Positions 1 through 5,820 of a stretch of DNA of 5,820 nucleotides are shown one piece after another. The notes under the pieces are model-generated. The model worked only from the letters and a program-made list of their open reading frames with translations, was not told the origin of the DNA and searched no databases. The position numbers were made by a program, and so were the translations under genes. Source of the DNA: Gammaproteobacteria bacterium. Its GTDB lineage: Bacteria; Pseudomonadota; Gammaproteobacteria; Steroidobacterales; MnTg04. The number at the start of each line of letters is the position of its first letter. Position 1 is the stretch's first letter. The DNA is taken from assembly GCA_027297845.1 (NCBI GenBank), contig JAPUHG010000236.1:1-5820 (forward strand), read 5' to 3'.

Positions 1-1683
1 CAGATTACACTGCAATCCATCGGCGACGGCGTAGTCACCACTGACGAGAACAGCGTCGTCGATTATCTGAACCCGATCGCGGAGGAGCTGACCGGCTGGT
101 CGCTGGAGGATGCCCAGGGGAAAAAGGTCGCTGAAATATTCCGCAGTTTCCATGAAGAAACCTGCGAACCGCTGGAAAATCCGTTGGCGATGGCGATCAA
201 ACGCTGCCGCCTGATAAAAACTGTCCGCCCGACATTGCTGATTCGGCGCGATGGTAACGAACTTTACATAGAAAGCACGGCTGCACCGATACGCGATGGC
301 TCAGGAGACGTAAGCGGCGGTGTCCTGGTGTTTCATGATGTTAGCGAGTCACGCGAACTGAACCGCAAGCTCAGTTACCACGCCAGTCACGATATCCTGA
401 CCGGCCTGGTCAACAGGCGTGAATTTGAGAACAAACTGGAGCGGGCCGTGAAAGCCGCGCAAAACAGAGAGACCTCCTTCGCGCTTTGTTATCTCGATCT
501 CGATCAATTCAAGATCGTCAACGATACCTGCGGACACAGCGCTGGCGACGCGCTGTTGGGCCAATTGGGTGCCTTGCTGAAGTCGAGAATACGCTGGCGG
601 GATACAGTGGCGCGGTTGGGTGGCGACGAATTTGGTGTGTTGCTCGAAAGTTGCTCGCTGGACGAGGCAATCAAGACCTCCGAAGAATTGCGCGAAACAG
701 TCAAAGAATTTCGCTTCGTCTGGGAAGATCGGACATTCAGATTGGGGGTCAGCATCGGTATCGTGCCGATTGGCGCAGAAAATCAAGATGTTGCCGCATT
801 GCTCAGCGCAGCTGACAGCGCCTGCGCAGCAGCCAAGGATGCAGGACGAAACCGCATTCACTGCTATCAGGAAAATGATATCGACCTGATGCGCAGGCGT
901 AAGGAGATGCAATGGGCTGCGCGCATCAACAACGCGCTTGAGGAAAACAGATTCGAATTGTTTCGGCAGACGATTCTGCCGTTGCAGGGTAACGTCAGCG
1001 GTTCCCATTACGAAATCCTGTTGCGCATGCGCGATGAAAACGGACACATCGTTGCACCGGATCTTTTCATCTCCGCTGCCGAAAGGTTTGGGATTACCCC
1101 GGCAATCGATCGCTGGGTTATCGAAAATACGTTCCGCTGGCTTGTCTCCGAGGCTGATGAGAGAAAGCGACTGGCGATGTGCTCAATCAACCTGTCGGGA
1201 CTGAGCATCGGCGATGACAAGTTTCTGCCGTTCGTGACCGAACAGTTGCAGACCAGCGGTCTGGATGCCGAGAAAATCTGCTTCGAGATCACCGAGACGG
1301 CGGCGATCGCCAGCTATTCGCAGGCCAATCGTTTTATCCAGGCGCTAAAGGAATTCGGTTGCCGTTTCGCATTGGACGACTTCGGCACCGGGTTGTCTTC
1401 ATTTGGCTACCTCAAGCATTTTCCGGTGGACTACTTGAAAATCGATGGCAGTTTCGTCAAAGAAATCCTGCACGATCCTATCGATCGTGAGATGGTCAGG
1501 TCGATTAATGAAATAGGTCATCTGACCGGCAAGCAGACGATTGCCGAGTTTGCAGAGAACGAGGAGATCATCGCCATGCTCAAGGGCATGGGTGTCGATT
1601 TTGCTCAGGGATACGGCGTATCTAAACCCAAACCAATAACCCGCGACGCGAACGACGACGCAGAAACCACCGACTCCGTTTAG
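1..1683 (+). CDS. PAS-GGDEF-EAL bifunctional cyclic-di-GMP cyclase/phosphodiesterase, 5'-truncated by window edge
   Basis: Signalling enzyme expected to make cyclic-di-GMP from two GTP (GGDEF domain) and to hydrolyse it to pGpG (EAL domain). The frame is open from base 1, so the ATG at 184 is internal; 560 residues are visible. Residues 1-115 form a PAS sensor domain (SIGDGVVTTDE, then YLNPIAEELTGW). The GGDEF domain spans about 124-285, with metal ligands in YLDLDQF, substrate motif FKIVND, an intact GGDEF at 207-211, and an inhibitory I-site RWRD at 198-201 spaced five residues before it. The EAL domain spans about 300-545, with motif YEILLR (E338), N397 in SINLS, E429 in FEITE, D459/D460 in DDFGTG, K480 in LKID, E516 in AEFAE and Q536 in AQGYG. 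All main catalytic positions are therefore present, so both activities are plausible. The tail after about 545 is short, polar and acidic. What lies before the PAS domain (other sensors, membrane segments) cannot be seen. Domain assignment is very secure; which activity dominates in the cell is unknown. Confidence 0.95.
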   Translation, partial: QITLQSIGDGVVTTDENSVVDYLNPIAEELTGWSLEDAQGKKVAEIFRSFHEETCEPLENPLAMAIKRCRLIKTVRPTLLIRRDGNELYIESTAAPIRDGSGDVSGGVLVFHDVSESRELNRKLSYHASHDILTGLVNRREFENKLERAVKAAQNRETSFALCYLDLDQFKIVNDTCGHSAGDALLGQLGALLKSRIRWRDTVARLGGDEFGVLLESCSLDEAIKTSEELRETVKEFRFVWEDRTFRLGVSIGIVPIGAENQDVAALLSAADSACAAAKDAGRNRIHCYQENDIDLMRRRKEMQWAARINNALEENRFELFRQTILPLQGNVSGSHYEILLRMRDENGHIVAPDLFISAAERFGITPAIDRWVIENTFRWLVSEADERKRLAMCSINLSGLSIGDDKFLPFVTEQLQTSGLDAEKICFEITETAAIASYSQANRFIQALKEFGCRFALDDFGTGLSSFGYLKHFPVDYLKIDGSFVKEILHDPIDREMVRSINEIGHLTGKQTIAEFAENEEIIAMLKGMGVDFAQGYGVSKPKPITRDANDDAETTDSV

Positions 1684-1743
1684 AGAACTCCCAACCGGCC
1701 GGGCTATTAGCCGAAAACCGCGATCACCGGCGAAAAATTCAGC
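1684..1743. other. convergent intergenic gap, no clear terminator
   Basis: Sixty bases separate the stop codons of the cyclic-di-GMP gene and fadE, which face each other. It contains the palindrome CCGGCCGG (1695-1702) and a 4-bp stem GGCT/AGCC with a three-base loop (1702-1712). Neither is followed by a T-tract in either direction. I see no gene or convincing rho-independent terminator here; termination may be rho-dependent or occur inside the opposing gene. Confidence 0.5.
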
Positions 1744-4185
1744 TTAACCTGCTTGCGCAACGTCACCTTCGGCGTGCTCCGCCGCGGCATCTCCCGGAAA
1801 CACATCCACCTGCAGAGCATCATCCACGAGTTCGGCCGCTTCACGGACGAGTTGTGCCTCCATATCGGTGATCACACCGGCTTCGAGCCCAGCGGCGACC
1901 GCCTCCTCGAAGTCATATGGGAAGACCTGCTTGCCGGTCGCGTTCCTGATCCTGATTTCCAGTGGCTCCGCGTCTACGGCTTTGCGGAATGCCAGTTCGA
2001 CACGCCCGACCGGATCGTCTTTTCTCAGGCTGACGAACAATCCTTCGGTGAGCCGATCTCGCGTTGCCGATGGCTCGAGCAGGATCGATGCCACTTCATG
2101 GCCAAGACGATCCGAGGCACCCATTGATCGCCGACCCAAAGGAAGAACCAGCATACGCATCAGTCGACCGGCGAGCGGTGATGGGAAATTGCGTAGAATG
2201 GAATCGAGACGCTCTTCGATGATACCCAGCGAGTCCTCGAGTGCCCATAGTGCGAGCGGTAGATCTTCCGGGAGGCGGCCCTGGTCCTCGTGGTGCTTGA
2301 TGACGGCGGAACCAAAATACAGGTGGCTGAGTATATCGCCAAAACGCGCCGACAACTTCTCGCGGCGTTTCAACTCGCCGCCGAGCATCAACATGGCGAC
2401 ATCCGCAACAAAGGCAAACGCGGCACTCATGCGCGACAGGCGTCTCTGGTATTGGGTTAGCGCGCCGATATCCGGTGCGCTGATCAAACGGGAGCCGGTC
2501 AGTGCGGCCATGACCGCGCGCACAGCGTTGCTGATCGTAAACCCGATATGTCCGAATATTGCCTTGTCGAAATCCCGCAGGCCCTGTTCTTTGTCTTCGT
2601 TGGCAACAGCGAGCATTTCATTCAGCACATAGGGATGACAACGGATCGCACCCTGGCCAAAGATAATCATGCTCCGCGTCAGTATGTTGGAGCCCTCGAC
2701 CGTGATCGCTACCGGTACAGTGCGATAGGTTGAAACCAGGTAGTTCCTGGGCCCGCCACAGACCGCACGGCCACCATGGACATCCATCGCATCATTCAAA
2801 CATTGGCGCATTCCCTCGGTGTTGTGATATTTCAGAATTGCTGACAATACCGACGGTTTTTCCCCGAGAGCGAGAGCGGATGCGGTCAGGCGACGTGCAG
2901 CATCCATGCGATAGGTCAGCCCGGCAATCCGGGTCAGCGCTTCCTCGACGCCTTCAAAACGGCCAATCGGGGTCTTGAACTGTTTGCGAATCCGCGCGTA
3001 AGCACCGGTCGTCAGGGAACACAACTTGCCAGCCCCTGCGCCGAGTGCGGGGAGCGAAATCGCCCGGCCAACCGACAGGCAGTCCATCAGCATGCGCCAG
3101 CCCTGGCCGATATATTGCTGTCCGCCGATGACCCACTCCATCGGCACAAAAACATCGGTTCCATAATTCGGGCCATTGAGAAAGGCCCCGCCTGGATTAT
3201 GCCGATCACCGATCCGAACGCCAGGAACGCTGGTCGGAATCAGCGCACAGGTTATGCCCAGTTCTTCCTCGTCGCCCAACAGACCATCCGGGTCGCGTGC
3301 CTTGAACGCAAGGCCGAGTATCGTGCAGGCCGGTCCAAGCGTGATATAGCGCTTCGACCAGTTGACGTTGAAACCGAGAACTTCGCGGCCTTCATATTCA
3401 CCCTTGCAGACAACGCCATAATCGGTCATTGCGCTGGCATCGGATCCGGCGTAGGGACTGGTCAGCGCAAATGCGGGTATTTCGTCACCCGCTGCGAGGC
3501 GCGGGAGGTAATAATCTTTTTGCTTCTCCGTACCGTAATGCATTATCAATTCGCCGGGACCCAGCGAGTTTGGCACCATGATGGTTACGCCAGCGGCCAG
3601 GCTGCGGCTGGCGACTTTCATGACCACTTCCGACTGGGCCCTGGGGGAGAATTCCAGGCCGCCGTATTTTTTCGGGATGATCATGCCGAAGAACTTGTTG
3701 TTCCTGATGCATTCCCAGCTTTCCTCGGGCAGATCGTTCAATTCGTTATTGATATGCCAGTCATCCAGGGTTTCGCACAGTTCGGCGACTGGTCCATCGA
3801 TGAAGGCTTGTTCTTCTTCGCTAAGTTCCGATTCCGGAACATCCAGCAGCTTTTGCCAGTCCGGCCGGCCACTGAACAGGTCGCCATCCCACCAGACGGT
3901 TCCGGCGTCTATAGCCTCTTTTTCCGTGCTGGACATCACTGGCAGAACGGAACTGAACCATTCCATCAATGGCTTGCTGAAAATAATCCGTCGCAACGGA
4001 ATGATATTCAACGGGCTGACAATCAATGCAAAGATGATCCAGGGAATTACACTGGTCTGGCCGCCAAGCCATTGCAGGCCACCGATGAGGGCGGCGGCGG
4101 CAGCCGTCCACTGCCAGAGGCTTGCACGCAGGAAGGCCAGCGCGATTGCGACCACTACGATCAGAATCCAAGTCAGGGCCGTCAT
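1744..4185 (-). CDS. fadE: acyl-CoA dehydrogenase FadE
   Basis: FAD-dependent acyl-CoA dehydrogenase catalysing the first step of fatty acid beta-oxidation, acyl-CoA to trans-2-enoyl-CoA, passing electrons to the electron-transfer flavoprotein/quinone chain. Length (813 aa) matches E. coli FadE (814), and conserved blocks recalled from that protein recur throughout, e.g. EKEAIDAGT (88-96), VPNSLGPGEL (204-213), SVGRAISLP (371-379) and FGQGAIRCHPYVL (509-521). Hydrophobic stretches at about 4-19, 26-40 and 46-63 fit the N-terminal inner-membrane association of the family. The dehydrogenase core follows: FAD/substrate motif LTSPYAGSDA (241-250), DVHGG (468-472), and VEGSNILTR (496-504), whose E497 is the expected catalytic base. 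Residues from about 520 to 800 are the FadE-specific C-terminal region (DUF1974). The ATG at 4185 is chosen because GGAGGT lies six bases upstream. nadC lies 108 bases upstream on the same strand, but promoter-like signals in the gap suggest independent expression. No truncation or missing key residue is seen. Chain-length preference cannot be told from sequence. Confidence 0.97.
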   Translation of the reverse strand: MTALTWILIVVVAIALAFLRASLWQWTAAAAALIGGLQWLGGQTSVIPWIIFALIVSPLNIIPLRRIIFSKPLMEWFSSVLPVMSSTEKEAIDAGTVWWDGDLFSGRPDWQKLLDVPESELSEEEQAFIDGPVAELCETLDDWHINNELNDLPEESWECIRNNKFFGMIIPKKYGGLEFSPRAQSEVVMKVASRSLAAGVTIMVPNSLGPGELIMHYGTEKQKDYYLPRLAAGDEIPAFALTSPYAGSDASAMTDYGVVCKGEYEGREVLGFNVNWSKRYITLGPACTILGLAFKARDPDGLLGDEEELGITCALIPTSVPGVRIGDRHNPGGAFLNGPNYGTDVFVPMEWVIGGQQYIGQGWRMLMDCLSVGRAISLPALGAGAGKLCSLTTGAYARIRKQFKTPIGRFEGVEEALTRIAGLTYRMDAARRLTASALALGEKPSVLSAILKYHNTEGMRQCLNDAMDVHGGRAVCGGPRNYLVSTYRTVPVAITVEGSNILTRSMIIFGQGAIRCHPYVLNEMLAVANEDKEQGLRDFDKAIFGHIGFTISNAVRAVMAALTGSRLISAPDIGALTQYQRRLSRMSAAFAFVADVAMLMLGGELKRREKLSARFGDILSHLYFGSAVIKHHEDQGRLPEDLPLALWALEDSLGIIEERLDSILRNFPSPLAGRLMRMLVLPLGRRSMGASDRLGHEVASILLEPSATRDRLTEGLFVSLRKDDPVGRVELAFRKAVDAEPLEIRIRNATGKQVFPYDFEEAVAAGLEAGVITDMEAQLVREAAELVDDALQVDVFPGDAAAEHAEGDVAQAG

Positions 4186-4191
4186 TTCTCT

Positions 4192-4197
4192 ACCTCC
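4192..4197 (-). promoter_or_regulatory. strong Shine-Dalgarno of fadE
   Basis: Reading the minus strand, GGAGGT is followed by six bases (AGAGAA) and then the fadE ATG. This is near-ideal pairing and spacing, and it fixes the fadE start at 4185. It suggests efficient translation. Confidence 0.9.
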
Positions 4198-4235
4198 GGG
4201 TCCAGGCCTGAGTCAAACCTCCCGAGCAGAATGTT

Positions 4236-4250
4236 TGATGCAATGCATCA
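4236..4250. promoter_or_regulatory. 15-base perfect palindrome, candidate operator at the fadE promoter
   Basis: TGATGCA-A-TGCATCA is an inverted repeat with two 7-base arms around one central base. It overlaps the end of the candidate -10 hexamer by four bases and covers the predicted start of transcription, a typical place for a repressor operator. fadE genes are usually repressed in the absence of acyl-CoA by a regulator such as FadR or a TetR-family protein (PsrA, FadP). This sequence does not resemble the E. coli FadR site as I know it. Which regulator binds, if any, is unknown. Confidence 0.45.
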
Positions 4251-4255
4251 TAACA
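4247..4255 (-). promoter_or_regulatory. candidate extended -10 promoter of fadE
   Basis: On the minus strand the sequence TGTTATGAT combines the TG of an extended -10 with TATGAT, one mismatch from the sigma-70 consensus TATAAT. No good -35 hexamer sits 16-18 bases upstream; TTGCCC (4273-4278) would need a 20-base spacer, which is long. Extended -10 promoters can work without a strong -35. Transcription would start near 4240, giving a leader of roughly 55 bases before fadE. This is inference from motif match only. Confidence 0.5.
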
Positions 4256-4293
4256 GATTCGACCGTGTTTTTGGGCAAAAGTGCGCCGCCGGA

Positions 4294-5217
4294 TCACTGG
4301 TCCGCGGTTTCCCGGAATTTGAAGCGCATCGAAAAATCGATTGCCCGGAGATTCTTGGTCAGCGCACCGGAAGAGATGAAATCGACACCGGTTTTCGCTG
4401 CGTCCTCCAATTGTTCGATTTGATAACCACCGGAAGCTTCCAGCCTGGTTTTGCCGCCTGCTGTGCGAGTCTTGATCACGGCTTCGGCTAGCAACGCATT
4501 GGAAAAATTATCCAGCAGGATGCTGTCGGCATTCGCGGCCAACGCCTGATCCAGTTGTTCCAGATTTTCAACCTCGATCTGTATCGGCAAATCGCTGATT
4601 GCTCTCGCCTGTGTAATGGCGGCCGCCACTGAGCCGGCTGCGGCTATATGGTTTTCCTTGATCAGAATCGCGTCAAAAAGACCCAGCCTGTGGTTCATCG
4701 CACCGCCGCAGGCGACCGCATATTTTTGCGCACTGCGCAGCCCCGGGATCGTTTTACGGGTATCGAGGATCTGGCATTTCGTACCACTGACCGCGTCGGC
4801 GAAAGTTTTCGCCGTGGTCGCTGTCGCCGACAAGGTCTGGAGAAAATTTAGCGCCGTCCGCTCTCCGGTCAATAGCGGGCGGGCCGCACCGCTCAGTCGG
4901 CATATCGTTTGTCCGGCCTCGGCGGGTTGCCCCTCTGCGATCATCCATTCGATAGCGATGCTGGCATCGAGCTGACGGAACACCTCATCGAACCATGGAC
5001 GCCCGCAAATGACCGCTTGTTCGCGGGCGATTACTGCGGCCCGTGCCAGGGCATCGGCGGCCACCAGGCTCGTGGTCAGGTCGCCACTACCGATATCTTC
5101 TGCCAGCGCAAGACTGACGACCTGGGAAATATCAGTTGGCAGGGATCTGGATATTGGCGAGTTACGCTCTGTCTGGCTCATTGCTTGTACTGTGGTATCG
5201 GCGAATCGGGGCCGCAT
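4294..5217 (-). CDS. nadC: nicotinate-nucleotide pyrophosphorylase (carboxylating), quinolinate phosphoribosyltransferase
   Basis: Converts quinolinate and phosphoribosyl pyrophosphate to nicotinate mononucleotide, CO2 and pyrophosphate, the third step of de novo NAD synthesis; expected cytosolic. The family's signature blocks are all present: AEDIGSGDLTT (39-49), LLTGERTALNFLQTLS (115-130), LDTRKTIPGLR (151-161), KYAVACGGAMNHRLGL (165-180), IKENH (186-190), EVENL (215-219), LLDNF (234-238) and ISSGALTK (281-288). The basic residues R154, K155, H176, R177 and K187 correspond to the phosphate- and quinolinate-binding set of the family. Length is 307 aa from the first ATG (5217) or 295 aa from the second (5181); E. 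coli NadC has 297. Neither ATG has a strong Shine-Dalgarno (a weak GAG precedes the first), so the exact start is unsettled. The puuD-like gene lies upstream behind a terminator, and fadE follows 108 bases downstream. Nothing appears broken. Confidence 0.96.
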   Translation of the reverse strand: MRPRFADTTVQAMSQTERNSPISRSLPTDISQVVSLALAEDIGSGDLTTSLVAADALARAAVIAREQAVICGRPWFDEVFRQLDASIAIEWMIAEGQPAEAGQTICRLSGAARPLLTGERTALNFLQTLSATATTAKTFADAVSGTKCQILDTRKTIPGLRSAQKYAVACGGAMNHRLGLFDAILIKENHIAAAGSVAAAITQARAISDLPIQIEVENLEQLDQALAANADSILLDNFSNALLAEAVIKTRTAGGKTRLEASGGYQIEQLEDAAKTGVDFISSGALTKNLRAIDFSMRFKFRETADQ

Positions 5218-5238
5218 TGCACTCGGCCGAATAGTGGA

Positions 5239-5267
5239 ATCATCTCTTGTTACCGAGGCGCAGACAA
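5239..5267 (-). promoter_or_regulatory. weak candidate promoter of nadC
   Basis: On the minus strand, TTGTCT (5262-5267, four of six matches to the -35 consensus) is separated by 17 bases from GATGAT (5239-5244, four of six matches to the -10 consensus). The -35 would begin right after the terminator hairpin. A start near 5232 would leave about 15 bases before the first nadC ATG and about 50 before the second. Matches are modest, so this is tentative. Confidence 0.3.
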
Positions 5268-5291
5268 GAAACCCGGCAAATGCCGGGTTTC
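5262..5291 (-). terminator. rho-independent terminator after the puuD-like gene
   Basis: GAAACCCGGCA (5268-5278) and TGCCGGGTTTC (5281-5291) are perfect inverted repeats, forming a GC-rich stem of 10-11 bp with a very short loop. On the minus strand the stem is followed by TTGTCT, and with the stem's own T-rich end this reads TTTCTTGTCT, a moderate U-tract. The hairpin starts 23 bases after the stop codon of the puuD-like gene, which is the expected position. On the plus strand the run after the stem is poor (CAGG), and no plus-strand gene ends here. Confidence 0.8.
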
Positions 5292-5314
5292 CAGGTCATT
5301 CATTGATCGTCTGC

Positions 5315-5820
5315 TCAGAATGGCAAGCCATGGATCGAACCGCTCATGCACATCAGCATCGGTAGCGACAGCAAGGTGTTGGTACGGGATGCCATGAAAG
5401 CGATACTTTTCGCTTTCGCTTTTTCTTCATCCGTCGCCGGCACCATGCCGAGCAGCTTTTTTTGGTTTGGCCAGATCAATACCCAGACGTTGAACAGCAT
5501 AATGGTTCCCATCCACGCGCCCAGTCCGATGACGGTCGCTTGCAGCGTGAACGCAGGGACGAAATTCTTGCCCAGGTAGGCCGCGCCCGACAGCCAGGTG
5601 ACCAGGGCCGCCCAGCGAAACCAGTTCAGCGCCAGCGGTGCTACATACTTGGTGATCGCGGCACCGCCAGGCCCGCCTTCATCGCTCGCGGCTGCGCCCA
5701 GTGCGGCAACCTGGACGAAATTGAAGTAGTACAGCAAGCCGATCCAGGTGACACCGGCAATGATGTGCAGCCAGCGTGTCAACTGCAGCCAGTCAAAAGC
5801 GAAACCGCCAATCGAGGCGC
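5315..5820 (-). CDS. PuuD-like integral membrane protein (urate hydroxylase membrane-domain family), N-terminus beyond window
   Basis: A small hydrophobic inner-membrane protein. Wording recalled from the PuuD-like family is visible: RWLHIIAGVTWIGLLYYFNFVQ near the start, TKYVAPLALNWFRWAAL in the middle, and SRTNTLLSLPMLMCM near the end. About four membrane segments are seen, roughly at 5705-5775, 5580-5645, 5465-5545 and 5335-5400. A charged, lysine-rich loop (DEEKAKAK) precedes the last one. The histidine in RWLH is a candidate haem or metal ligand. A TTG at 5782 could be taken as the start, but the frame stays open upstream to the window edge (SIGGFAFDWLQ), and family members carry a similar W-L lead-in before RWLH, so the true start is probably just outside. 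The visible 167 codons end without the C-terminal cytochrome c domain of characterised PuuD, so urate oxidation should not be assumed. Its own terminator follows; nadC lies downstream. Family membership is fairly sure, function is not. Confidence 0.7.
   Translation of the reverse strand, partial: ASIGGFAFDWLQLTRWLHIIAGVTWIGLLYYFNFVQVAALGAAASDEGGPGGAAITKYVAPLALNWFRWAALVTWLSGAAYLGKNFVPAFTLQATVIGLGAWMGTIMLFNVWVLIWPNQKKLLGMVPATDEEKAKAKSIAFMASRTNTLLSLPMLMCMSGSIHGLPF

Noticed and set aside
184..186. ATG at 184 as the start of the cyclic-di-GMP gene
   Set aside because: The frame continues upstream to base 1 and encodes a clear PAS core (SIGDGVVTTDE, YLNPIAEELTGW), so this methionine is internal.
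349..1047. 232-codon minus-strand open frame opposite the GGDEF domain
   Set aside because: Antisense to a strongly conserved domain and shows no recognisable motif of its own.
1684..1743. Possible terminator between the convergent genes
   Set aside because: Only a 4-bp stem and a short GC palindrome are present, with no T-run after either in either direction.
1868..2632. 254-codon plus-strand open frame opposite the fadE C-terminal region
   Set aside because: Very serine/arginine-rich and without any domain; lies wholly inside fadE.
3578..4423. 281-codon plus-strand open frame opposite fadE
   Set aside because: Antisense to the catalytic half of fadE, overlaps another antisense frame, and its serine/arginine-rich translation looks like a codon-bias shadow.
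3115..4491. 458-codon open frame on the plus strand opposite fadE and nadC
   Set aside because: It runs antisense across the end of nadC, the gap and the start of fadE, both of which are unmistakable conserved genes. Its translation is low in hydrophobic pattern, has no recognisable domain, and has no upstream ribosome site I can see. GC-rich genes often give such antisense shadows.
5396..5425. Short repeat of GCGAAA units in the puuD-like gene
   Set aside because: It simply encodes the AKAK stretch of a charged loop; two copies are not a meaningful tandem repeat.

Overview
The window reads as an ordinary chromosomal stretch of a Gram-negative proteobacterium, most likely a gammaproteobacterium. 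The strongest clue is a full-length FadE of 813 residues with the long membrane-anchored layout of the Escherichia coli enzyme (814 residues). Base composition looks moderately GC-rich by eye, and coding density is very high. I cannot name a genus.

Layout. (1) Positions 1-1683, plus strand: the C-terminal 560 residues of a PAS-GGDEF-EAL cyclic-di-GMP enzyme whose N-terminus lies before the window. (2) Positions 1684-1743: a 60-base gap between convergent genes with no convincing terminator. (3) Positions 1744-4185, minus strand: fadE, complete. (4) Positions 4186-4293: a 108-base gap holding a strong Shine-Dalgarno for fadE, an extended -10 element and a 15-base palindrome overlapping it. (5) Positions 4294-5217, minus strand: nadC, complete. 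(6) Positions 5218-5314: a 97-base gap with a clean hairpin terminator and a weak candidate promoter for nadC. (7) Positions 5315-5820, minus strand: a small multi-pass membrane protein of the PuuD-like (urate hydroxylase membrane domain) family. Its reading frame stays open to the window edge, so its start is not visible.

How the genes work together. fadE (first oxidation step of fatty acid beta-oxidation), nadC (NAD synthesis from quinolinate) and the puuD-like gene lie head to tail on the minus strand. The terminator after the puuD-like gene and the promoter-like signals before fadE suggest separate transcription units rather than one tight operon. The cyclic-di-GMP gene converges on fadE and appears functionally unrelated.

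Novelty. I see no undescribed system, mobile element, CRISPR array, tRNA or rRNA. The best leads are the palindrome at the fadE promoter, which does not look like the E. coli FadR site as I know it, and the PuuD-like protein that has no cytochrome c part.
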